A stretch of DNA of 8,471 nt from Verrucomicrobiota bacterium (GTDB lineage Bacteria > Verrucomicrobiota > Verrucomicrobiia > Limisphaerales > SXQI01), in assembly GCA_008933045.1 (NCBI GenBank), contig WBXJ01000128.1, forward strand, positions 1 through 8,471, in the 5' to 3' direction. Below the pieces are notes generated by a model that saw nothing but the letters and a program-made list of their open reading frames with translations, had not been told where the DNA came from and ran no database searches. The position numbers were made by a program, and so were the translations under genes. Shown here one piece after another: positions 1 through 6,562 of this stretch. Numbering within the stretch: the first letter of the stretch is position 1; every line of letters starts with the position of its first letter.

Positions 1-18
1 TTTGGAGCGAGGTAACTT

Positions 19-1092
19 TTACCGCGCTACCCATTCGCCCAGGCAGGCGGCTAAGCGATCCAACTCGGTTGGAGAATGCCTACTCGAAATTACGGCTCTC
101 AGCGAATCTCTCCCTTCGTAACTCGTGATTGCCGGATAGATTCCATTTTCCAAAAATACGGATCGAACCTGCTCCAAATCACGATTCGGCACCTCCAGAG
201 TTATGATCGGGCCTTGTCCACGAGAAGAGTTTGTCGCTGATCGGACGCGTTGTGCGTTCTCGTGCAGTTTGAGTGAGAGATCTTCGGTTCCGAATTCTAA
301 AATCTCGAGGGCAACCGACGATCCGCGTGCCCAAGGCACTGGAACTGGGGTGCTACCTTTGAACATGGAGCTACGGTTCCAGATCTCCTGCACCATCGTG
401 GTTGAACCCAGAATTGCGCCGCCCCCGCAACCAATGGACTTGCTCAGGGTGCAGGTGCTAAGGGTTCGGTTGCTAGTGCTTAACCCTGCTTGTTCGACCG
501 TGCCTCGACCTCTTGACCCCGTGGTGCCAAATCCGTGCGCATCATCTACCCAAAGCCAGTCACCGGATTTCATGACATCAACATAATCTGCCAAGGGGGC
601 TAATGAACCATCAAACCAAAACATTCCGTCGGTGAGGACTGCGACGGGATCGTTGCCTAGAATTGCTCGCTGAGTTTTCAGATTCGCAGCGTCTCGATGG
701 TTAAAATAATGCACCGGAACTCCCAGAAATCGGGTCGCATCGCGCAGGCTGGCGTGTACCTCACGATCCATCAAAACTGCCGAAAAGTTTCCCTCTAGTG
801 CCTGAGCCAGAATCAAGTTGGAGCTAAAACCTGTAGGGGTGAGCACGGCTGCCTCGGTTCGGGCGAACTTTGCTAACTGTGTTTCCAACGCCCCATAAGC
901 TGGATGATCTCCTGTGGTTGTGCGGGAAGCTGCTGTGCTTACCCCGTCTCGGTGCAAGGATTCCTCGATGGTTTTCAGGATCTGCGGATGGCTTGACAGT
1001 CGATGGTAATCGCATCCGCCGAAAAACAATAGCCGCCGCCCGTTCCAGACCACGTGCGTCCGGTCGATCGGTTCGAGTTGTCGCCAGTTCAT
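19..1092 (-). CDS. PLP-dependent alpha-oxoamine synthase-like enzyme (BioF/KBL family)
   Basis: A 357-residue fold-type I PLP enzyme of the alpha-oxoamine synthase group, which condenses an amino acid with an acyl-CoA and releases CO2. In order it shows a degenerate version of the N-terminal NDYLGL motif (CDYHRL, about residues 28-33), an SR...G....ALE block (about 56-70), a cofactor-stacking His113 in EVHASL, TDGMFWFDG (154-162), the VDDAHG motif with Asp183 (pyridine nitrogen) and His186, the PLP lysine Lys218 in TLSKSIG, and the C-terminal SLRAVISSRHS block (330-340) that matches the substrate-carboxylate Arg region. It is somewhat shorter than typical BioF (about 385). The Ser of the usual FSMDG motif is Trp159 here. 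No other biotin gene is nearby, so biotin synthesis is not supported; glycine C-acetyltransferase or a specialised acyl-CoA condensing enzyme is equally possible. The ATG at 1092 has AAGGAG three bases upstream. It is divergent from cutA. Family is confident, substrate unknown. Confidence 0.85.
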   Translation of the reverse strand: MNWRQLEPIDRTHVVWNGRRLLFFGGCDYHRLSSHPQILKTIEESLHRDGVSTAASRTTTGDHPAYGALETQLAKFARTEAAVLTPTGFSSNLILAQALEGNFSAVLMDREVHASLRDATRFLGVPVHYFNHRDAANLKTQRAILGNDPVAVLTDGMFWFDGSLAPLADYVDVMKSGDWLWVDDAHGFGTTGSRGRGTVEQAGLSTSNRTLSTCTLSKSIGCGGGAILGSTTMVQEIWNRSSMFKGSTPVPVPWARGSSVALEILEFGTEDLSLKLHENAQRVRSATNSSRGQGPIITLEVPNRDLEQVRSVFLENGIYPAITSYEGRDSLRAVISSRHSPTELDRLAACLGEWVAR

Positions 1093-1171
1093 CCACTCCT
1101 TCTATATCTGCTGGTGCGCTTTTACCACTCGTTAAACTTGATATTTTGAATGAACTCCGCACCATTTCGCG
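1093..1171. other. Divergent intergenic spacer (putative bidirectional promoter region)
   Basis: This 79-bp spacer separates two genes that diverge, so promoters for both directions should lie here or in the gene starts. Its middle (about 1130-1150) is AT-rich, with TATTTT on the plus strand and TATCAA/TAAAAG-like hexamers on the minus strand. I cannot pair any of these with a convincing -35 element at 16-18 bp, and I see no clear operator palindrome. Confidence 0.35.
1096..1101 (-). promoter_or_regulatory. Shine-Dalgarno site of the oxoamine synthase-like gene
   Basis: AAGGAG on the minus strand lies three bases before the ATG at 1092. The spacing is shorter than the usual 5-9, but this is one of the few clear Shine-Dalgarno matches in the window and it supports the chosen start. 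No downstream in-frame ATG before the first conserved block competes with it. Confidence 0.55.
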
Positions 1172-1501
1172 ATGATCCAAGACGATGCCTGCTGTTTGGC
1201 GATGGTAACGACCCCGGACGCTCAATGTGCGCGTCGGCTCGTTGGATTGGCGTTGGAGGCTCGGCTGGCGGCATGTGCCAATGTGACTCTTAATCTTGAA
1301 TCACACTATTGGTGGCAAGGTAAAATTCAATCGTCGTCCGAGGCATTGATTCTTTTTAAAACCACGTCCATGAACCTCGCTAGGCTCGAAACACTCATCC
1401 TTAAAAATCATCCGTATGAAACTCCTGAGTTCGTTGTGATTCCAATTCTGCATGGTAATCTGCGTTACATGGAGTGGATCCGCTCGAATTCGACACCCTG
1501 A
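1172..1501 (+). CDS. cutA: CutA1 family divalent-cation tolerance protein
   Basis: A 109-residue protein matching CutA over its whole length, the usual size for this family. Recognisable parts are the first strand AMVTTPD (residues 10-16), the ARRLVGLALEARLAACANV helix and strand, SHYWWQGKI (44-52), the strand ALILFKTT, the HPYETPEFVVIPI block (80-92) and the C-terminal GNLRYMEWI. CutA proteins are small ferredoxin-like trimers linked to copper tolerance in E. coli, although their true biochemical role is unsettled. The ATG at 1172 has no obvious Shine-Dalgarno site; the next ATG (1202) would cut into the first beta strand. The stop lies 14 bp before the lactate permease start, so the two are probably co-transcribed. 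There is no sign of metal-efflux or copper genes nearby. Confidence 0.93.
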   Translation: MIQDDACCLAMVTTPDAQCARRLVGLALEARLAACANVTLNLESHYWWQGKIQSSSEALILFKTTSMNLARLETLILKNHPYETPEFVVIPILHGNLRYMEWIRSNSTP

Positions 1502-1515
1502 ACCGCAAGCACCTT

Positions 1516-3117
1516 ATGATCTGGTCACAAAACTACGATCCCCTCGCGCACACAGTCGCCTCCACGATTCTCGCGGCAATCCCAGTCGTGGTTCTGTTGG
1601 CAGCGATGGCACTTTTTCGCATCCGCATCCATTTTGCCGCTGGTCTTGCTCTGATGACGGCGCTTGTGATCGCTATTTTCGGGTTTGGAATGCCATGGAA
1701 GTTGGCGACGGCCAGTGCGGTTTATGGGGCGGCTTATGGCCTTTTTCCCATCGCGTGGATCATCCTGAACCTACTTTTCCTTTATCAACTCACCGTGGTT
1801 TCTGGTCGTTTTGATCTGTTTCGTCAGCATCTTGCGATCCTTGCGCCGGATCCTCGTATTCAACTTGTCCTTGTCGCATTTTGCTTTGGTGCTTTCTTTG
1901 AAGGCGCGGCTGGCTTTGGTGCTCCGGTAGCCATCACAGCAGCGATTCTGATCCAACTCGGATTCTCCCCATTGCACGCATCGGGTCTATCGCTGATCGC
2001 CAACACTGCTCCTGTGGCGTTCGGATCGATTGGGACTCCAATCATCGCGTTGAACGCCGTCACAGACTTGGACATCCATCAACTTTCCGTCATGGTTGGA
2101 CGTCAGTTGCCAATTTTCTCATTGATCATCCCGGGTTGGATTATTTTGGCTTATTCTGGCTGGCGAGGATTACGGGAGACTTGGGGAGCCGCGCTCCTTG
2201 CTGGTTTGGTCTTCGGGATCGTCCAGTTTGCGGTTTCTAATTACCACGGACCTTGGCTCGTGGACATCTTTGCTTCCCTTGCATCGATGGCTGCGGTTCT
2301 GATTTTTCTTAGATTGCGACGAACGAGCTCTGCTCCGGTGTCCGGGCTCAGCTCGTCACAAATTCGTTCTGCCTACCTCCCATGGGTTGTTCTTTGCATC
2401 ATCGTTTTTCTGTGGGGAATCCCTGACTTCAAAACCGTTCTCAACAAGCTCGGTTCTTGGACCTTGCCGGTTCCAGTCCTGCACGAGGCCATCCTTCGCA
2501 CGCCCCCCGTGGTGACGGTTGCTAAAGTTGAGAAGGCCATATTTGTTTTCAATCCGATTTCCGCCACCGGCTCCGGTGTGTTTCTGGCTTCGTTAATCGT
2601 CGGGACGTTGCTCGGCTTCACTCCACTTCAACTTGCGCGCACCTACCTTGGCACAATCTACCGCATCCGCCATTCTGTCCTAACCATCGCTGCCATGTTA
2701 GCACTGGGTTACGTTACCAAATACTCTGGAGCGGATGCCACACTCGGCCTCGCACTCGCTCGGACCGGTTGGTATTATCCATTTTTTGGGACAATGCTCG
2801 GCTGGCTGGGAGTTGCCTTGACTGGTTCTGACACAGCCTCAAACGTCCTCTTTGGAAACCTTCAAACGATCACTGCTCAACAAACCGGCGTGAGCCCAGT
2901 CCTTATGGCAGCGGCCAATAGTTCTGGCGGTGTTATGGGCAAGATGATCGACGCGCAATCCATCGTCGTCGCATCCACGGCCACCAACGCTTATGGGCAG
3001 GAAGGCAACATCCTTCGCTTTGTGTTCCTTCATTCCATCATCCTTGCGATCCTCATCAGTCTCTGGGTTTTTCTCCAAGCACGCATCTATCCCTTTACGT
3101 TGATGGTTCCGCCGTGA
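1516..3117 (+). CDS. lldP: L-lactate permease (LctP family)
   Basis: A 533-residue polytopic inner-membrane transporter of the lactate permease family, which takes up L-lactate (often also D-lactate or glycolate) with protons. The N-terminus WSQNYDPL is the family signature just before the first membrane segment (about residues 17-34). About twelve or more hydrophobic segments follow. Family motifs are FFEGAAGFGAPVA (127-138), NTAPVAFGSIGTPI (163-176), LTGSDTASNVLFG (435-447) and NSSGGVMGKMIDAQSIVVA (468-486). Length agrees with the usual 530-560. I chose the ATG at 1516 because it places the WxQNYDP motif at residue 3, as in homologues; an in-frame GTG at 1474 would overlap cutA by 28 bases and add 14 residues unlike the family. 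No strong Shine-Dalgarno site is visible, so translation may depend on coupling to cutA. No lactate dehydrogenase gene (lldD or lutABC) is adjacent. Confidence 0.93.
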   Translation: MIWSQNYDPLAHTVASTILAAIPVVVLLAAMALFRIRIHFAAGLALMTALVIAIFGFGMPWKLATASAVYGAAYGLFPIAWIILNLLFLYQLTVVSGRFDLFRQHLAILAPDPRIQLVLVAFCFGAFFEGAAGFGAPVAITAAILIQLGFSPLHASGLSLIANTAPVAFGSIGTPIIALNAVTDLDIHQLSVMVGRQLPIFSLIIPGWIILAYSGWRGLRETWGAALLAGLVFGIVQFAVSNYHGPWLVDIFASLASMAAVLIFLRLRRTSSAPVSGLSSSQIRSAYLPWVVLCIIVFLWGIPDFKTVLNKLGSWTLPVPVLHEAILRTPPVVTVAKVEKAIFVFNPISATGSGVFLASLIVGTLLGFTPLQLARTYLGTIYRIRHSVLTIAAMLALGYVTKYSGADATLGLALARTGWYYPFFGTMLGWLGVALTGSDTASNVLFGNLQTITAQQTGVSPVLMAAANSSGGVMGKMIDAQSIVVASTATNAYGQEGNILRFVFLHSIILAILISLWVFLQARIYPFTLMVPP

Positions 3118-3138
3118 TGCAAATACTACAGCCCATTG

Positions 3139-3157
3139 CCCAAGTTGTGGGGTTTTT
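3139..3157 (+). terminator. Weak candidate Rho-independent terminator after lldP
   Basis: CCCA (3139-3142) can pair with TGGG (3148-3151) around a five-base loop and is followed by one G and five T residues. The stem is only four base pairs, so this is a weak candidate. It lies 21 bp after the lldP stop, in the convergent spacer (3118-3213), which otherwise shows nothing recognisable. I see no matching signal for the minus-strand gene. Confidence 0.25.
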
Positions 3158-3213
3158 AGTGCGAACGTCTGGGACTGTGTTGGGTCCTCAGTGTCGAGGA
3201 TATCCACTCCAGA

Positions 3214-3774
3214 TCAGAAAAGTAAATTAGCTCCAAAATCTGGCGTTTTCCCAGATTTGAGCTCTTGAGTCCATTGATCCAACCGTTTCTCTCCCATTTT
3301 CCAGAACTTCCGGCAAAGCTCAAAGTACTCAATCACCCCTTCGCGCTCACCCTTGTTAAGGAGATCTTTTGCGAGACTCATATTGGGGCCGAAGGAATTC
3401 AATTGCGGGGATCCCGGACTCTTTCCTGCCTTGATCAAATGCTGTTTTGCTTCGGCGAGTCGCCCTTCGGTGAGAGCAATGCGGCCTAAAACCAAGTTGA
3501 AATCATGGATCGCATTACCATAATTCCAATTGCTCTGATACTTCGGAGCTACCTCCCCTAACTCCTTGGCAAATTTTCTCGCGTCCTCGATTTTACCAAG
3601 CGAAAAACTCTCCTTAGCGGCATCCCTCAAGGCGTAAAACTTTTCGACTTCAGTTGTGGACTTGGTCAATTTTTGAGTGGCAAGATCAAGCCGCTGCTGT
3701 GGCGTCGTCGGATAATCGTTTCCAAAGGCCACACTCTCGATACAAATGAGTGTGATTAAAACAAATTGCTTCAT
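3214..3774 (-). CDS. Secreted TPR-like protein, uncharacterised
   Basis: A 186-residue protein with a probable Sec signal peptide: Lys2, a hydrophobic core VLITLICI and a likely cut after SVAFG (residue 18), predicting export to the periplasm or beyond. The mature part is all alpha with three helix-turn-helix units of TPR size: about 47-79 (YALRDAAKESFSLGKIEDA...), 87-119 (LGRIALTEGRLAEAKQHL) and 129-161 (MSLAKDLLNKGEREGVIEYF). The block SPQLNSFGPNMSLAKDLL looks conserved in uncharacterised verrucomicrobial proteins I recall, but I could not check this. TPR folds usually mediate protein binding; no enzyme motif is visible. An in-frame GTG at 3783 would add three residues; ATG 3774 gives a normal signal peptide. 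It follows the pseudopilin gene in the same direction after 149 bp and converges with lldP. Confidence 0.75.
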   Translation of the reverse strand: MKQFVLITLICIESVAFGNDYPTTPQQRLDLATQKLTKSTTEVEKFYALRDAAKESFSLGKIEDARKFAKELGEVAPKYQSNWNYGNAIHDFNLVLGRIALTEGRLAEAKQHLIKAGKSPGSPQLNSFGPNMSLAKDLLNKGEREGVIEYFELCRKFWKMGEKRLDQWTQELKSGKTPDFGANLLF

Positions 3775-3923
3775 TCCAAGCACACTGTTCTCATCGCGCT
3801 GGGGGGGTCAATTATTTTGTTTGGATTGGTTTTTCTCTTCAGGTGCGGTGGGCGGAGGGGATCGATCGGGGGAGCGGGTTGTAGTCAGTTTTCGTGGAAA
3901 CCTTCTGTCCTGAGCTCGGGCGG
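3775..3923. other. 149-bp spacer with G-rich tract, between the pseudopilin and TPR-like genes
   Basis: The spacer has two unlike halves. Positions 3801-3807 are a run of seven G on the plus strand; 3808-3845 are AT-rich; 3850-3878 are G-rich with four runs of three or more G. On the minus strand AATAAT (3811-3816) matches a -10 box in five of six bases but has only a poor -35 partner, so an own promoter for the TPR-like gene is possible but not shown. I see no rho-independent terminator for the pseudopilin gene. Confidence 0.5.
3850..3878 (+). other. Predicted G-quadruplex motif
   Basis: Four G runs, GGG (3850-3852), GGGG (3857-3860), GGGGG (3868-3872) and GGG (3876-3878), are separated by loops of four, seven and three bases. 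This satisfies the standard G3+N1-7 rule on the plus strand, which is the template strand for the flanking minus-strand genes. The seven-base loop is part of the palindrome GATCGATC (3860-3867). Folding in the cell is an inference. Confidence 0.5.
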
Positions 3924-4592
3924 TTATTCGCCCCAGGGTTTCCATAACAAATCCTGATTATTCGTGCGGCCTTTGTTTTGAGGGAAATCCCAATAATCTC
4001 GGACGGGGAATCGACGCACATGCCCATCAATGAACGAAATGTTAGCACCAGCTCGGTGCAAATTAGTATGCACATTGTTCTGTTGTGCTCTTGCGGCTTT
4101 CTTCCCGTTATCGAACAGCCAGACAACTCGCGTGGGTTGTGGCACCGTTCCCAATCGCACGGGATGATCGCTGTCCCCCGCTTCATCGATGTGTAAATTG
4201 AGGCAGTAGTGGAAAAGGTTATTTCCGTTTGATCGATTCGTATTCGATGGACAGAGAAATGGCGAACGGGTCAATGCAGCGGCGGCATTGGTGCGCCATG
4301 GCATCTCGGGATAGGTGGCGACCCCGAGTGTCCGGGGCAGGGCAACGTACCAACCCATCCCGCCGGAGATTCCGTTTCCGGAGCCTTCCGGGGGCATCCA
4401 GTCATTGTTGTCAGAAGCATAAAGGTGTAATGCCAATCCCCATTGCCGAAGGTTACTGATGCATTGGGAGGATTTCGCGAACGACTTCGCTCTTGAGAGA
4501 CTGGGAAGAAGGATTGAGGCGAGAATCGCGATGATGGCCACAACCACCAAAAGTTCAATCAGAGTAAAAGCATTTCTCGGATTGACCTTCAT
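3924..4592 (-). CDS. Type II pseudopilin-like protein with H-X9-DG motif
   Basis: A 222-residue protein with a class III (prepilin) signal: a short basic leader MKVNPRNA, a predicted prepilin-peptidase cut between Ala8 and Phe9, Glu13 at mature position +5, and a hydrophobic helix LIELLVVVAIIAILASILLP (11-30). The globular part has CISNLRQWGLALHLYASDNND (44-64), typical of this group, and an exact H-X9-DG motif (His179, Asp189, Gly190) in HRAGANISFIDGH. Family members are presumed to be exported or assembled by a type II secretion or type IV pilus-like machine. No assembly ATPase, prepilin peptidase or secretin gene is in the window, so this is one of the scattered orphan copies. AAGGA lies seven bases before the ATG. 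It starts 30 bp after the Ppx/GppA gene, possibly read through from it. The exact role is unknown. Confidence 0.88.
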   Translation of the reverse strand: MKVNPRNAFTLIELLVVVAIIAILASILLPSLSRAKSFAKSSQCISNLRQWGLALHLYASDNNDWMPPEGSGNGISGGMGWYVALPRTLGVATYPEMPWRTNAAAALTRSPFLCPSNTNRSNGNNLFHYCLNLHIDEAGDSDHPVRLGTVPQPTRVVWLFDNGKKAARAQQNNVHTNLHRAGANISFIDGHVRRFPVRDYWDFPQNKGRTNNQDLLWKPWGE

Positions 4593-4599
4593 ATTCGGA

Positions 4600-4604
4600 T
4601 CCTT
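4600..4604 (-). promoter_or_regulatory. Shine-Dalgarno site of the pseudopilin-like gene
   Basis: AAGGA on the minus strand ends seven bases before the ATG at 4592, which is ideal spacing. It is one of the best ribosome-binding sites in the window and fixes this start. Confidence 0.65.
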
Positions 4605-4622
4605 GTGCCATGTCCCCGAGGG

Positions 4623-5582
4623 CTATGGCAACACCTCCATAGCGCGTTGAGCGAGTGCAAACCCTAACCCGCGCGTGCTGATCCGTAGTTCTGAAAAACT
4701 GTAATGGCGCATGATCGCCTCAACTATCGCAACCCCCATGAGAACGACGTCGGACTTCGGGATGGGTAGGCCGACAACCTGTTTGCGTTTGCTCAACGGC
4801 ATCTTCCAAAGTTGATCGCCTCTCTCTTTAATTTCGGAGTGGGTTAGAACGATCGATTCGATTTTTTGGGGGTCAAAAACATTGGTTCCGAGATGCATCA
4901 TCGCAAGGAGTGTGGACGTCCCACCCGTCGCGATCAGTAGAGGTTTCTCGCCGTTTGTTGGGTTAGGTTGGATGGGGAAAGATGGGAGTACCGTTGCCTC
5001 AAAAAAATGATCTAAATGCGAAGTGACCTTGTCAAAATCTGCTTGTTCGGGAGGGTCGTTGGGGCGAAACAAATCCAACATTCGGACTGTGCCTAAAGTA
5101 AAACTTTGGCTGAACCGTTGTCGTTCCCCTTTGCCGAGGATAAACTCAGAACTGCCGCCGCCGACATCAACGACGAAAAGTTCGTTCGTTGCCAAGGCTG
5201 GATCGCTGGCAACTCCTTCGAATACCAAATTCGCTTCTTGTTCACCGCTGAGCACCTCGGTGGTGAGGTGCGACATTGTGTGAATTGCGGAAACCAATTC
5301 CTGCTGGTTGCTGGCATCTCGGACCGCAGAGGTCGCGATTGTGGTGATGGAGGAGGCACCGTAGCGTCGCGCTGTTGCAGCGGAACGTTCCACCGCCTCA
5401 CACGTTCGAGCGATCGCCTCGCGGTTGAGTTGATGTGTTTTGTAAAACCCTTGGCCTAAGCGAGTCTGTTCACTCTCCTCATGAATGCGGATCAACCCTC
5501 GGGAAGAAGCTTGTGCCACTAACAGTTTGACGGAGTTAGTGCCAATGTCGATCACGGCGTGCATGGCTCCACTTCCGCTCAT
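4623..5582 (-). CDS. Ppx/GppA family phosphatase (exopolyphosphatase or pppGpp phosphatase)
   Basis: A 319-residue cytoplasmic protein of the actin-like ASKHA superfamily. Family members hydrolyse terminal phosphates of polyphosphate or convert pppGpp to ppGpp. Motifs are VIDIGTNSVKLLVA (phosphate-1 loop, residues 10-23), the IATSAVRDASN block (82-92), LSGEQEA with the probable catalytic Glu116, VVDVGGGSSEFILG (phosphate-2, 137-150) and IATGGTSTLLA (217-227). It has only the two-domain core and lacks the C-terminal HD-like domain of E. coli Ppx/GppA (about 500 residues), as in the short bacterial forms; sequence alone does not choose between the two activities. The chosen ATG overlaps the upstream ROK-kinase stop as ATGA, suggesting translational coupling. 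A rival start is the ATG at 5564 (six codons later), which has GGAAG seven bases upstream and begins MHAVIDIGTNS. Confidence 0.9.
   Translation of the reverse strand: MSGSGAMHAVIDIGTNSVKLLVAQASSRGLIRIHEESEQTRLGQGFYKTHQLNREAIARTCEAVERSAATARRYGASSITTIATSAVRDASNQQELVSAIHTMSHLTTEVLSGEQEANLVFEGVASDPALATNELFVVDVGGGSSEFILGKGERQRFSQSFTLGTVRMLDLFRPNDPPEQADFDKVTSHLDHFFEATVLPSFPIQPNPTNGEKPLLIATGGTSTLLAMMHLGTNVFDPQKIESIVLTHSEIKERGDQLWKMPLSKRKQVVGLPIPKSDVVLMGVAIVEAIMRHYSFSELRISTRGLGFALAQRAMEVLP
5572..5576 (-). promoter_or_regulatory. Possible internal Shine-Dalgarno site for the Ppx/GppA gene
   Basis: GGAAG on the minus strand sits seven bases before the in-frame ATG at 5564, the second start candidate of the Ppx/GppA gene. 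Starting there removes the six non-conserved residues MSGSGA and gives no overlap with the ROK gene. The ATGA-overlap start at 5582 has no such site. Confidence 0.4.
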
Positions 5583-6562
5583 TGTGTCTGTCGGCAAGCG
5601 AGGACTGCGGCTCCGGTTATACCTGCGTCGTCCCCGAGTTCGGAAGCAAAAATCCGCACCTCTTTGTCGGTGCCGGGCATGGCATAATCCCGTGCAGTCT
5701 CGACAATGATGGGCATCATCTCCTTGGCAAGCGCATCAATGATGCCACCTCCGAGAGCCACAATTTCTGGGCTGAAAATATTAATGAGGTTTGCGATGGC
5801 GATGCCGGTATATTCTGCGGCGTCCTCAACCACTTTTTGGACGAGTTTGTCTCCCTTCTGAATCGCTTTCCTTAAATCTCCGCTGCGCATATCCTCAAGA
5901 TCGGAGCCGAGCATCTCAGTCAAAACAGTCTTCTCCCCGTCCTTGACCTTAGTTTTTATTCGATGAAATAACGACTGGCGACCCACTAACGCTTCGAAAC
6001 ATCCAAGATTTCCACAGCTACATTTTGGGCCTCCCGCCGCAATCACCATGTGCCCAACTTCGCCCGCAGTTTTATTGAATCCTGAGTAAAGTTTTCCATC
6101 GATAATGATCCCACCCCCGACGCCCGTTCCAAGAAAAACACCCAGCATGTGACGAGGTTTGCTTTCCAACTCAACCTGATACACACCTAAGGCGCAAAGG
6201 TTGGTATCGTTTTCGGTGAAAACGGGCAGGTCGAGCAGTGATTCTAGCTGGTTCTTCAAGTCGATATTTCGCCATCCCAGATTGGGTGCGAACACCACCC
6301 GACCCGATTCTGCATCCACAACCCCCGGTGCACCGATTCCTACTCCCTTGATTTGTTCCAAAGTAAGATTGCACTCTTCCACCGCCTCCTTAACGCATCG
6401 GCTGATCCGTTCGATGACAGTTCTGGGCCCACGTTCGGGCTTTGTGCTGAGCTTGTTTTTACCTACGCATTTGAGCTGCTGCGTGAACACCCCGGCAAGG
6501 ATCTTCGTTCCGCCGAGATCGACTCCCACCACATAGTTGTTTGTTGGCGCGATTGCAGCCAT
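5579..6562 (-). CDS. ROK-family sugar kinase, probably glucokinase
   Basis: A 327-residue cytoplasmic ROK kinase that phosphorylates a hexose, most probably glucose to glucose-6-phosphate. It shows VGVDLGGTK (ATP phosphate loop, residues 12-20), IGAPGVVD (76-83), the ENDTN motif with catalytic Asp119, FLGTGVGGGII (143-153), AGEVGHM with Glu168 and zinc ligand His171, and the zinc motif CSCGNLGCFE (Cys181, Cys183, Cys188), then the second ATP motif ALGGGI. There is no N-terminal helix-turn-helix, so it is a kinase rather than a ROK repressor. Length matches bacterial ROK glucokinases (about 300-330). I chose the ATG at 6562; an in-frame TTG at 6568 would add two residues. It lies 76 bp after der and overlaps the Ppx/GppA start by four bases. 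Other hexoses or N-acetyl sugars as substrate cannot be excluded. Confidence 0.9.
   Translation of the reverse strand: MAAIAPTNNYVVGVDLGGTKILAGVFTQQLKCVGKNKLSTKPERGPRTVIERISRCVKEAVEECNLTLEQIKGVGIGAPGVVDAESGRVVFAPNLGWRNIDLKNQLESLLDLPVFTENDTNLCALGVYQVELESKPRHMLGVFLGTGVGGGIIIDGKLYSGFNKTAGEVGHMVIAAGGPKCSCGNLGCFEALVGRQSLFHRIKTKVKDGEKTVLTEMLGSDLEDMRSGDLRKAIQKGDKLVQKVVEDAAEYTGIAIANLINIFSPEIVALGGGIIDALAKEMMPIIVETARDYAMPGTDKEVRIFASELGDDAGITGAAVLACRQTQ

Noticed and set aside
19..1092. Calling the gene bioF and part of a biotin operon
   Set aside because: Motifs support the oxoamine synthase fold only; the N-terminal and FSMDG motifs are atypical and no biotin gene is adjacent.
824..1225. 133-codon minus-strand frame over the divergent spacer
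   Set aside because: It overlaps the oxoamine synthase-like gene in another frame and cutA on the other strand, with an Arg/Ser-rich translation typical of a shadow frame.
3118..3213. Small gene or strong bidirectional terminator between the convergent lldP and TPR-like genes
   Set aside because: No credible reading frame and only a four-base stem; listed only as a weak terminator.
5106..5459. 117-codon plus-strand frame opposite the Ppx/GppA gene
   Set aside because: It lies wholly antisense to a strongly conserved protein and its translation shows no domain.
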